DNA from: Hirudinaria manillensis | Lineage: Eukaryota; Annelida; Clitellata; Hirudinida; Hirudinidae | Length of the DNA: 64,000 nt | Direction: 5' to 3' | Assembly (NCBI GenBank): GCA_034509925.1 | Contig: CM067538.1 | Location: forward strand, 328,501 to 392,500 | In this document: positions 1-29,394 of the stretch, one piece after another | How the letters are laid out: each line of letters starts with the position of its first letter | Position numbering within the stretch: position 1 is the stretch's first letter | Translations under genes and position numbers: made by a program | The notes under the pieces: generated by a model | Seen by the model: the letters and a program-made list of their open reading frames with translations, nothing else | Told to the model about the DNA's origin: nothing | Database searches by the model: none

Positions 1-15
1 GCTTTGCATCACCAG

Positions 16-1866
16 GCGTGCAACACGAGCAATTGGTTGGTTTGGCAGAGAAGTACTTCGGTGGTCTCAGTCCCCAGTTCGAGGGTGAACTTCCGAACGC
101 GCCCTGCAAGTTTTCGGGTGGGGAGGTGAGACACATTTGCTTGAATGCAGCATTCGACATTTTAAAGAGAATAAGGTTTTCAAAAGAATTATTAAATATT
201 AATAAGCTTTAAATTTAAGCTAAAAACCACTACTTAAATGATAATTTGTTACCAAATTAAAGCCAAGAAATCTTTATAAAATGCTTGCAATCCTTTCAGG
301 TCAGAGTCAAAGACAACGACATGCCACTGGCTCACGTGGCTCTCGCCGTCGAGGGCGCGAGGTGGTGCGATCCCTCGAACATCGCCCTCATGGTCGCCAA
401 CACCCTCATCGGGTCGTACAATCGGGCTGTTGGTCCGAACATGTCCTCCGTCCTGGGACAGTCCTGCGCGGAGGGGAACCTTTGCCACAGCTTTCAGTCT
501 TTCAACACCTGCTACACCGACACAGGCTTGTGGTCAGTTGTCCGATTTTGATCTTTTTTTTTAATAAAAAGTCTTTATTATTAAATATTATTATTTATTT
601 TGTTTACTGTTATATATTTCATTTATAATTATTAAATATTATTATTTATTTAATTTATAATTATTATTGGCCACGTGGTTTATAAAATAAATGAATGCAA
701 AGTTATTCGGGCTTTTCTTGCATTGATTTTTAACCTCATTATTATTCGCAGGGGAATGTATTTCGTTGTTGAACCCAATCAAATCGCAGACATGGTGAAG
801 GCCATCCAAGCCGAGTGGTAAGCTATTATACGTGATTAGCATAACTCCTCCCACAGTCTCCGTGACTGACAGATTGATTGATTGATCGATTGATTGCTTG
901 ATCAACAAAACATTTCACTCTTCAGGATGAGACTCTGCTCGTCTGTTCCAGAGGAAGAAGTCGTCAGAGCACGAAACCACCTGCTCACCAACATGCTACT
1001 CATGCTCGATGGCTCCACCCCCATCTGTGAGGACATTGGAAGGTACTCCATCATTAATATTCATGAATTGTTTTCTTTTTATGAAGTTCTGCTGATTAAT
1101 GTTTTATTTTGTTGAATTCATGAGACAAAAGTTTATTACATATTTATTATAATTAATTATTTAAATATTAATTCTATAACTTGTGAGAATAAGTATTCAA
1201 ACATCTGAGCAACAGATTGAAACATACACACATCTCACTCATATTCTAAGTTCGTTCTATTCTATATTTCTAATCTCTAATCGTGAATCTATGGTTCTAT
1301 TTTTAGGCAGATGTTGTGCTATCGAAGGCGTCTGCCTCCGACCGAACTCCAGGCCCGCATAGAAGCAGTCGACGCCAAAGTTCTGAGGGACACCTGCAAG
1401 AAGTTCATCTTCAACATGAAACCCGCTCTTTCGGCAGTCGGTGAGTCGATGGGGAGAGTTGGGTGGATTTGGGGTGGAGGGGTCAAATGAGTGGAATTCG
1501 TGCCTGGAAACAATTGAATGCTTGTGGCATTTGACACCCAGGAGAGCATTGCCATGGAGATATCCTTGAGTGACCAGGGAGAACCTTCTGGCAGGGGAGT
1601 CGTGAATCAATTAGAAATGGTTTTTGTGACCTGTTGGGGTGTGTGGCAGTCCGATGATGATAATGATGATACATGATAAGTGGTCATGGCCGATGAAGCC
1701 ACACGATCTGACTGAGCAATATACGATAATTATTAATTAATGACAATAAATTTGTTTACTGTTGATAAGATGTTGACAATACATTTTACTTATATTTTGT
1801 TTTTTAGGCCCCATTGATCAGCTGCCAGATTATGCCAGCATTTGCAGTCAAATGTATTCTTCATAA
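16..1866 (+). CDS. PMPCB: Mitochondrial processing peptidase beta subunit, C-terminal part (partial gene)
   Basis: This subunit forms the matrix peptidase (MPP) that removes presequences from imported mitochondrial proteins. Six exons are read: 16-125, 300-532, 752-817, 926-1042, 1307-1440 and 1808-1866 (TAA stop). All have AG/GT borders, and together they give 239 in-frame codons. Strong family landmarks are [58 protein letters not shown] and a C-terminal GPIDQLPDY, all matching animal MPP-beta in order. The zinc-binding HxxEH motif belongs to the N-terminal half, which lies left of the window, so catalytic competence cannot be judged. Position 16 is an apparent splice acceptor (ccag), not the true start. 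The gene converges on the EML gene, with 423 bp between the two stop codons. Identification is close to certain; exact exon edges are by-eye. Confidence 0.95.
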
Positions 1867-2289
1867 AGCGATTGCAAAGTGTTGTTGTTGTTGAATTCAT
1901 TGTCTTCGTCGTTCGTACTGGTTGAACTCCACGTGAATCATCTTTTGTAAAATATTAGTCACCTTGTACTGCCCTTAGTACAAGTTGTTTTGTGATGTCT
2001 GAGCATCTGATAACAAATTATTGGAACCTGCTTGTTGTTTATCGAAAGATACGATCGCATGCCATCCCAACAGATATGACTGAATCTCAATGCACGCACA
2101 CACACACACACAACACCGCTCCTTGTAAACAAAACTACATTTGATAATTTCATTCACGTAAAGTTACGTGACAATGAGGCCATGATTGCAATGAAGAGTA
2201 GAAGGATGTCGATGGTGGAAATGCATTTCATTGCCTGGGTGACTGACACTTCCTTGTGAACTTTGACATGATTGTGATCCTGGTGCATC
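1867..2289. other. Convergent 3' intergenic stretch between PMPCB and EML
   Basis: No coding exon is seen. It includes a short (CA)n run near 2095-2112. The first plus-strand AATAAA after the PMPCB stop that I find is near 2323, beyond the EML stop codon, so the PMPCB 3' UTR may overlap the last EML exon in antisense. Confidence 0.5.
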
Positions 2290-16048
<13,759 letters not shown>

Positions 16049-16421
16049 TTTAGTGCAACTTTGAGTCGAATCTTTTTATTTATAAAACTTGTTTTCCAAC
16101 AATTTCTGTTCATGTATACGATTTTAGACCGATCTCGTACGCCCCACTCCGGTCCGACAAGTCCTTGCGCGTCACCGTTGGCGATGCGTGCTTAGAGATG
16201 GCTAAAAGTGAATTTGGGCGGTAAAGTAGTTAAGTAAAATTAAGGGACCTCAACCACGTGCAAACTGATTAACTAATGCCGTTTTTTACGAAACTCCATT
16301 AGATGAGCCACCCAGGATCCACGTGGATTCAGGCTCGATACACCACAAACCATCGACAACGGCAAACATTACCTCGCTCACATAAAACGAAATAACAAAA
16401 AAAGAACAAATTAAAACAGAT
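16049..16421. other. Intergenic stretch between MRM3 and EML (both minus)
   Basis: Holds the presumed EML 5' UTR/promoter and the MRM3 3' UTR. A TTTTTATTTATAAAAC block near 16072 could provide a minus-strand AATAAA for MRM3, but this is unproven. No extra exon is seen. Confidence 0.4.
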
Positions 16422-17962
16422 TTAATCAATTTGAAGCTGTCTCGTGATTTCAGAGAGCATGATGCTAGCTGCCATGCCGGCATTCAAACTGTCAACGCCT
16501 TCTTTGAGGGGGATGTAAATTCTGCTCCCAGATCCCTCCGAGCAGAAAGTCCGAGCTTTCTCGCTCAAACCTTCGGTTTCTCCACCAATTATGAGGGTAA
16601 ACTCTGGGTAGGATTTGTAATCAATCTCAGTGTACTTCACAGGGATTTGGGATGATTCTGAATAGTATTCATTTCCACTGCAGGCATCTGCAAGCAGAAT
16701 CTTTGAATTCTGTGACAGTTGATCCCGAACGTCATCCCAAGACTGGTTGTCCCTGATATCCCAGTGGCATTTGAAAAGGTTCCCCATACTGCATTCAATT
16801 GTTTTAGGGTTCCAAATATCGATGCAACCTTGAAATTAAAAATATTATAATAATTTATTAATTATAAAAAATAATTCTTTAAGAAAAAACATTGTTTTTT
16901 TTTGTATGATCAAATCTATTAAAATCCATCTTTAAACTTTCAAACGTATACTTAACCAACCTTTAGTTAGGAACAGTTTTTTGCATTGGAGATGTTCAAA
17001 GAGGCTGACAATGATGCCCATGTTTTCGTGATTTCGAATATTGTCGAGGACTAAATTTACAGGGAGGGCGTGCGACCTTTGAACTGCAGGTTCAAAGTTG
17101 GTCGACGGAATGTTGCATATGGCTGTGGGGAGAATTTTAATTCTGGAATTTATTGATATTCACAAAATATGACTCAATTCTTTTTACATTATTGCGATGC
17201 AAGTGGAGTGCTTTAACTAAATCATAAAGGGTCTCATATTTCTTTTTAATTTGAATGCAACTCCTTCATTCACCAGATGGCAGTATAAGTTGAGACACAC
17301 ATTACAACCCCATGTTAGCTAATCCTAACCTTAGCTTACTGACCAAAGCTAAGAGCTAATTTGCTATCAGATAACTGAAAGTTAGAATTTAACATTGAAT
17401 ATCAATTATTATGTAATATTGTTACATATATATATAAATAAAAATAAATATGATCCTCAAAACATGAATCATCAGCTTACCAATCATTCCATTCTTCCTA
17501 TCTTTGAAGTCCATATTAAGTTCTGCTTGGAAGTGGGAGACCCAATGTAACCTGACATCCTTCAAAGCACTTGATGGAATGTCTTTAATTTCTCTCTTGA
17601 AGACAATGTCGGTAATTTTCATATTGGCCTCAAAAGCTTGCTTCACTAGAGAGAAATTCTTCAGTATAGTCTGCCCATTTTTGTCTCTTGTATTTTTCTT
17701 GGTCAGGAGCAAATTTATTTTGCTTAATAATTAAAAATTATAAATTTACTCAATGCTTTATCTTTTGCAATTATTGACATGCTTAATTACACAAGAATGT
17801 TAAACTAAAACATGCTAACTTCAGAAGAGATGGATCTAATTCTTTTTCTGAGTTAACTTTAGCTTGGGTAGTACTGTAGGAGCATCTGTGAAAGTTGAAA
17901 AAAATTTTGTAAATAGATGCCCACTTTTTCCTCGGATGTTTATTCAATGGACATATGATCAT
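16422..17962 (-). CDS. MRM3: Mitochondrial rRNA 2'-O-methyltransferase 3 (SpoU/TrmH family)
   Basis: MRM3 methylates a guanosine ribose in the A-loop of mitochondrial 16S rRNA using S-adenosylmethionine. Four exons, 17962-17820, 17722-17481, 17122-16961 and 16828-16422 (TAA), sum to 954 bp (317 aa), and every splice phase agrees. The start MIICPLNKHPRKKW is basic, as expected of a mitochondrial targeting sequence. The N-terminal substrate-binding region includes LTKKNTRDKNGQTIL. The three SpoU motifs are present: LVLDNIRNHENMGI (motif 1, about aa 150), FTLIIGGETEGLS (motif 2) and IPLKEGVDSLNAGMAAS (motif 3). The closest matches I know are MRM3/RNMTL1 (GGETxGxS, PGVDSLNSAMAAS); human MRM3 is longer (420 aa). 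It is divergently transcribed from the TTC12-like gene. Confidence 0.88.
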
Positions 17963-18455
17963 GATGCTACCTAATTCGGAGCAAGTGGAACAGCAATATT
18001 AAAAGTACGATTACCTCAATAATACCGTATTTATTAAATTCTTGCATGATTCATTGAATTTCAGAGTCCTCAATCCCGAACAAACACGTCCGTGTAACAT
18101 TGCACCAGCACCAGCAGCCGCTTAGCAAACGAAAGTTTTGCTTTTAACGTGTAAATAACATTGATGAAAATAAAAATTTTGATCATCAATGTTAACTTGC
18201 CGTTTATTATTGTAAATATTTTTAATAAATATTAATTTTAATTATTACAAATAGTTTAACAAAATTGTTTTTTATTAATTTAAAATTAACTTCTTTATTT
18301 CTCACTGATGTGGCTAATTAATTTATTTTCAAAATAATAATTTTTTTTTCTACCAAATACATTTAAGTGGTAAACGTCAATTTTTAAATGTCCAGCTTGT
18401 CAAAATATCTGAAATTTATCCAGTTGGTTGCCTAGCGCTTGGTTGCTGTGGTGGA
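17963..18455. promoter_or_regulatory. Head-to-head promoter region, MRM3 / TTC12-like
   Basis: 493 bp separate the two divergent start codons, so both promoters must lie here or in 5' UTR introns. It is mostly AT-rich, with a more GC-rich patch near 18080-18135. No TATA box can be assigned with confidence. Confidence 0.55.
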
Positions 18456-20206
18456 ATGGATCGGGAATATGAGGAAATGATTCAAAAGTTAGACACTTTT
18501 TCTGCTAAAGCAAAAGACATGAAAGATTTTGACGAGTTTATGGCCAAAGTTGACGAGATCGGTGTGTATCATCCGAATGCGTAATGTTTTTCCCATTTGA
18601 TATCTCCTGAAATTGGATATTTTAATATTTCTGTTTTTAATTTGATTTTTGCATTCATACTTGAAACTGCAAAAGCTAGTTTTTTTTTTGCTTGGGTTTC
18701 TTGACACTTTTAAAATTACAAGGCGAGCTAAAGTTTAATGAGGGATATCTATTTCCAACAGAATCAATTGTAAAGGGATTTTCATCAACTGATGACAAAA
18801 CAGTCGAACAATCACTAATGAGAGCAGACAAATTTCTTGCCAACCAAGAAATCCCAAACAAATCTGATCCCACAGATGATGATAATGGTGCCAGTCTAAA
18901 GACAAAAAAGAGTAGGAATATATTCCCATGAATTAGCATTTTAATAAATTATAACAACTGATTGATTTGAGACTGTCTTGAAACTTGTTGTTGAAATGGT
19001 TTGGCAGAATTCGATGTTGGACTGAAATAGATCATTTGTGTTTATGGCATTGAAATTGAATTAACATGCAATTACTTAAAATATACTAAATCTTTTCAAA
19101 ACCTTAAGATTAACTCATCTGATTTGTTACAGCTTATAACAAAACGGTCATCAATGATAAAGCATTCAAAGAAGATGACAAGAAGCCAAAAGAAATGGAT
19201 CCAGGTTATCTAAACACTGACACTTATAATAACATTCTAGTGAATTGTAGTTGTTATCATTATTCATTACCTATTATGTTCATGATTGCCATTATAATAT
19301 TATTTAAGATATAATTAAAATATTTCATAACATTCAAATATCATTTCAGAAGAATTCATGAAAACAATTGAGGAGGATGCCAAGCAGAGAGCTGAGGATA
19401 GAAAGAAGAGGAAGGAAATGGCAGGAGAATTGAAAGTGCGAGCCGAATCCCAGTTCAACTCCGGGGACTACGACTCTGCCCTAAAAACTTATGACCAGGT
19501 TGGTCAAGAAAGTACATGACTTTCATTTGTGGCATCGTCGCATGCAAAATAAAGGCCAACTATTTTTTAAAATTTAACTATTGAGAGGTCTCGACAAATC
19601 ACTTAATATTCATTCAACAAAATGCCTCACTCTCAGGCCATTTCTACGCTAAAGGACTGGGCAGCTCTTTACACCGGTCGTGCCCAGACTCATCTTCAGT
19701 TGGGCAATGTCAAGGAAGCGATGTCTGACTGCAATTGGGCATTCAAGGTTTCTATTATTTTTTATAACTCGATCAAAGAAATTATTTATTTATTAAGAAA
19801 GCAACAAAGAATACTTGCTTTTCTCAAGTGCTTTTACCTTCAACTCAGGCAGACGAAAAGAGTCTCAATGCCCACATAACTCAAGGAAAGGTTTTCATGG
19901 CAGCCAAAGATTACAACAAGGCCATAGAAATATTCCAAAAAGCCATCGAACTAAAACCAAACAAGAAATCCTTCATTGAAGGTTTGAATCCAATCTGATC
20001 TAACTTTCATGCCTACAATGATGCTAAAGAGACCACAAGAATAAACTGTTTATGCAAAGATGTCAGCTTATGTTGATAAATATGTTTCTGATTTTATTGT
20101 GAGTTGTTGCTCCAATTTAAATTCATTTTTAGGTTATTTGAATGAAGCCAAGTCAAAAGCCAAAAAGAAGAAAATTACCATTAAAAAAACCGCTCGTCCC
20201 GAATGA
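18456..20206 (+). CDS. TTC12-like tetratricopeptide protein lacking the ARM-repeat half
   Basis: TTC12 is a cytoplasmic factor needed for dynein arm assembly in cilia and sperm. Seven exons, 18456-18561, 18723-18911, 19133-19204, 19350-19498, 19637-19747, 19849-19981 and 20133-20206 (TGA), total 834 bp (277 aa), with all phases matching. The N-terminus (MDREYEEMIQKLDTF) is followed by a charged region (EEFMKTIEEDAKQRAEDRKK). Then come about three TPRs: ELKVRAESQFNSGDYDSAL, WAALYTGRAQTHLQLGNVKE and AHITQGKVFMAAKDYNKAI. The order and wording match TTC12 residues 1-240. The protein ends in a Lys-rich tail (KSKAKKKKITIKK), whereas vertebrate TTC12 (about 705 aa) continues into armadillo repeats. 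It could be a true short paralogue or a lineage-specific truncation. Confidence 0.8.
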
Positions 20207-20455
20207 CCGAGAAAGGATTTTATGAACTTTGACGACTCAAAGGCACATTTGCACTGCAATCTTTATTTATTCCACTTGACAGTTTGTGAGTTTTGGTTAT
20301 TTAAAAGAAAGAGTTTTATGAATCTGAGTGCAGTTGCAATCCGTTTTGGATCGCACGAATCCAAATCAGGGCTGCAATTTCTACCAGATAATCCTGGTCC
20401 TAGTGCAGACACTCATTCCTTTCATTTCTCCAGCTTACTTGCAATCTCTGCAAGC
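20207..20455. other. Convergent 3' region between TTC12-like and membrane-protein genes
   Basis: A minus-strand AATAAA (plus-strand TTTATT at 20262-20267) lies about 190 bp beyond the stop of the minus-strand gene and is a good poly(A) signal candidate. The 3' UTRs of the two genes probably overlap. Confidence 0.5.
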
Positions 20456-22116
20456 TCAGTGTTCGCAGTAGCCATATTTGTCGAACTGAGTGAGGTAGTC
20501 GTATCGAGATTGAGCCCTCATTCTGTTGTAGAGGTGGTCGAGAAAGATCTGTTCCAGTTCCTCTTCGTCGCTCAAGTCGAGACTTTCGTTTGCGTCGCAT
20601 TCCAGGATAGGACGAGAAGCGCTTGTCACGTTGGCAGCTTCATCGTCTGTGCTGTTGCTCGCGTTGAGGTTCGTCGTGTTGTTGTTGTTCTGATCGCCGT
20701 TGTCCAAACCGCGAGGTACTAGTCTTTCCCTTTCCTCGTTCTGATTATCTGGGGGATTGGCCGGTCCGAGGCCGAGAATGGTCCTGAGTCTTTTGATAAA
20801 CTTCTTGCCATCATTTGTCCTCTCCTTGTCTTTAGTGGAGTTTGCTTCTTTGGATGGGTACTCTTTTGATGGGTAATTGTTGTTATTGGAGGCTACAACT
20901 GGATTTGGTTGTAAATGGCTGCTAATGAAACGTTTTTCTTTATCCATTTCATCAAACGATTGAGTGGATTCCCTTTTATTTAGGGAGGCATTATTCAGCG
21001 CCGATCCGGCGAATTGGGTGGTAGTGCTTCCGTATTTAAGGATATTATCCAGAGCCCCTCTGGCCTTGCAATAGAAACAGAGCGTGACGCCTAATATGGC
21101 TAAAACGATAACGTTCGATGCTATTAAGGCCATTGTCAGCTTCTTGTAATAGTCGATGCCAAACTCAGTTTGCCAGAACGATTCGCTTTGTTCTGGTTTG
21201 GAAGTAAGTTGATCTTTTTCCACGCGGTTCAAGGCTTCATTTGAGCCTTGATTTTCGTATTTATAAACAGTTTTAATAGCGTTTTCGAAAGATTTCGTTT
21301 CATTTTCGGCGCCATCTTGGTTCCAAAAAGCTTTAATAATATTTCTCTTGAATCTGGCAGTTTTTCGCTTTTTGAGTAGGCAATAGTTCTCAAGCAGATC
21401 TTTAAACTCCTCCAGCGACTGGATCCATGCCATAATCTTCCACTTAGGAGGTTTATCCGTATTTCCCCGACAAAAGAGATTGAATCCTCTAAAGCAATGC
21501 TTGAACCAAGACGATGTGGCTTCAGAGGAGAGAAGATGAGCCAGGACAAATCGGGACAACCATTTGGAACAGCATGATTCCTTCATAAAAGAACTAAACA
21601 ACCTTACATTTAAAACTCGCCCAAAGAATCCCACGGCCTCGTAAGTTGTCCACAACTTTGGATTTTCGTACTCTTCTTCAGTTATTGTTCTGCTCGCAAA
21701 ACCAGTCGTGTTCGAAGGCTCTATTAGGATATCCGAAAGATTTGAGAAAACATAAAAGTCTCTCCGATCGACGATGCTATAGTTAAGGCCATACCAGTTT
21801 AGTCTCAATGTACTGATCTGTAAAAAGGAACCACAAACTTGGTAAATTATTAGTAGATTATAATAATTAGGAAAGATTATTGAAAATATCTTATACTATG
21901 CGTTATGGTACACTGTCAACACAAATATATAACGCTAATAATTACTTCTGCATGTTTTTCATGACAACCACGGAGATCGTGCTGTATGACTTTGGTGCAT
22001 ATCAGAGTGTATCGTCCGAGAATATTGCAAGAGTCTTCGCACAATCCGTCAACAAACGATATCGCAGACCAATAATATACCAAAGCGATTGCATAAAAAC
22101 GCACGTAAAATAACAT
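20456..22116 (-). CDS. Unrecognised single-pass type I membrane protein
   Basis: Two exons, 22116-21934 and 21817-20456 (TGA), joined in phase 0 with gt/ag borders, encode 514 aa. Residues 1-24 form a hydrophobic signal peptide (MLFYVRFYAIALVYYWSAIS) followed by CEDSCNILGRYTLIC. An LRR-like stretch (ISTLRLNWYGL, then FSNLSDILIE) spans the splice junction, so a divergent leucine-rich-repeat cap is possible. The ectodomain is Cys-containing with several N-x-S/T sites. One transmembrane helix lies at about aa 289-311 (ALIASNVIVLAILGVTLCFYC). The cytoplasmic tail is Asn/Ser-rich and acidic near the end (LDLSDEEELEQIFLDHL). I do not recognise the family and assign no function. The single large exon with intact frame argues for a real gene. 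Confidence 0.72.
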
Positions 22117-23792
22117 TTATTTTGATTTCTATAAGCGTCGCAAACATGACAAAAAATTTACTAGTCCACGGGGCTTATTTAAGTATTGCCTTTCGTAATG
22201 AGATCGTCTGCATCACAGGGATGGGCGAAGCAGTGTTTTTACCGAACAATAAAATGCAAAATGCCTCAAAATTTAAAATTTTAAAATGAACCTAACTAAA
22301 TTCTCAATTTTGAGACTTTAATTGTACGTTTAGAAAACAACGATTTATTCCCAATCTAATGGTTGGGTAAATTGTTATAAATTGGACACTGTCTGCCCGT
22401 TTTCAAATTTATTGGTGTTTGCTGTCATCAAACCAAGGGCGTCATCTGGGAACAGCACCATAACCACGCAGGAAAAAGATGCTGTGGCATTCCAGCCAGC
22501 CACAATCCTCCCAGCTCTAGCCACTCCAGATAAATCTCCCGGTTCACTTACGATAATTTCGATCTCCAAATAGAAAAACTATTACTTCAAATTAGATACT
22601 CAAAGCCTCAAGAATAGCTGAAATTCAAATTCAGTCATAACTAGTTGTAATCATAACTTGTTAATACTGCTATCAAGTATTTCTATAAACAGTTCAATTG
22701 ATTAAAACACCTAGACCAAAGAAAAACTCAACGAAAGTATTTGATTCGTCTTCATAGAAACGAAAGAATGCCTGGAACACCGTCATTTGTAAACTAATAA
22801 TTGAAAATACAAAAAGCAGGAGGAGGAGGAGAATGTGTACAAGGAGGTTCGACGTGGAAATCGGACAGTTGCAGCAGCAAAGCACAGAACCATGTTGAAT
22901 GAAACATCACAAAAAAAAAAAAACAAGTAAATATATGAACAACCACCTCGCAGACGAGGATGGTACGATACTGGCCGACGGTACGAATGTACGTGGAAAT
23001 CACAACGAATCGTATGCATCTAATAAACAAGATTAATGTACTTATTAAATTAAATTAATTAATTAATTAATTGAGCAACAACCACGTCACAAAAACAACA
23101 GAGGCATCTGCTGTTGCCTGTTGAATTCCAATCTGGAGTCCAATTCAGAGTGAATTTTTAAAATTGACAGATTTTTACACCGAAACATTTTTCCTCCAAT
23201 TATTGGATTAAAATTACAATTATTGGATTAAAATTACAAAATGATTATTGAAAGCATTTTTCTTTACCAATTCAAGTATTTTGCATTTTGAAAATTTGTG
23301 ACGAAGACTAATCTAAAGTTGCAAGAAACATTTTATAGGTTATAAATTAATAAGAATAAATAAAATAATTATAAAAATAGTTATTAAAGATTAATTGAAA
23401 TAATAAGAATAATTAAAAAAATTAAGAAATTTTTTTGATTGTTCTGAGACGTGTCGAGGCATTGACAACAAATTTTCTTATGGTCCCACATGAGCAACAA
23501 TTGCACAGCAACAGCAGTAATATTAATAAAATAATAATTATTAATTATAACAAAATAATAATTATAATAAAATAATAATTATTAATTATAATAATAACTA
23601 TTTGAAACCCATAATCACAAGATTTGTTTGTAAAATGATTGGACGATGGCCTGAAATCATTTGTTACGATCACAGCATCGACATGGAAAGACATGATTTG
23701 TACAGACGACAATGATGAAAGCAACTCCTTCCTTCCTTCCTTCATTCAATCCATCCGCCGACAGACGAAAGTCGAGCCACTCCTTCATTCGT
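22117..23792. other. Intergenic region, about 1.7 kb
   Basis: AT-rich, with the presumed promoter of the membrane-protein gene at its left end. An unassigned pair of overlapping ORFs on both strands lies at 22375-22573 (see findings). The ORFs at 22694-23030 look like chance Leu/Phe-rich reading of AT-rich DNA. 23040-23065 is an (AATT)n run, and 23520-23600 has AT-rich short repeats. Confidence 0.4.
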
Positions 23793-28445
<4,653 letters not shown>

Positions 28446-29394
28446 CTGCAATTTGTGAAGAAGTGATAAAGTTTGTTTGTGATGTGAATTCTTATCAGTT
28501 CAAGAATGTCCAGTGGCATTTGGGTTCAGATATTTAAATTTTTGGTTATTTCGTTATATGGTTTCAAAGCCAAGAATTTAGTTTACATATAGGGTGGTTG
28601 ACTTATATTGACCATCCACAAAAATGTTACTATTAATAACCACAGATTTTTCTTCTGATCAACGCTACCAGAATCAAAATCCCGTACAACAACTCAATTA
28701 TCAGTTCAATCAAATAGGACTCGATTTTTATTAAATCCAAAACTTCAATGTATACAATCGTTAATAATTATATCAAGCAAACAAACTTTTTCTAGGAACT
28801 AATGACTGTTACCACTTAACTTCAGGTCTCCATCAATTTATAAAAGTGTGTCTTATATGCTACTCTCCCATCAATTATAATTAATCCGTATCAAGCACAA
28901 GATTTCTATTACTAATCGTATAAAACCCGACTTCCGACGACAGCAAAACAAGTCATCGCCGCTGAGAGAACCATTGATATCGCAAACTAAAAGTGAAGCG
29001 AATTCATAAAATTCATGTATTTTATGAGTGGGACAAGAAAGGCCCAACATGTTAATTTAATTTAACGAGAATTTAGTATATTTTGTGGGATTAGACAAAT
29101 ATAAAAAAAAAAAGAATTTGGTTTCCCAAACAACCCCCCCCCACGAAATCAGACTCATTAAGCGTTTCAAAAATTATAATTTTGTGGCGGAATACGAGTA
29201 GGGCTTTTGTGGTCTGCCCACTGGTTGAATTTACCACCACATCAAAGTCAAAGTAATAAATCAACTATTTGCCTAAACATTTATTTGAGTTCAGAACATA
29301 GCATTGTCCACCAAGACATCACTAGCACTTACACAAAACACGAAATCTATTTTAAACGAATAAATCTTATGTCCTAATATTCCAGAAAATTCCA
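28446..29394. other. Intergenic region between EEF1E1 and RSPRY1
   Basis: Presumably contains the RSPRY1 5' leader exon and promoter plus the EEF1E1 3' UTR. A minus-strand AATAAA (plus TTTATT near 29280) follows the EEF1E1 stop by about 115 bp. A short minus ORF starting near 28975 (MVLSAAMTCFAVVGSRVLYD) is a speculative RSPRY1 upstream exon. Confidence 0.4.

Noticed and set aside
22694-23030. Leu/Phe-rich minus ORFs resembling membrane proteins
   Set aside because: Composition follows the poly-T/AT-rich DNA and no splice structure or homology was seen.
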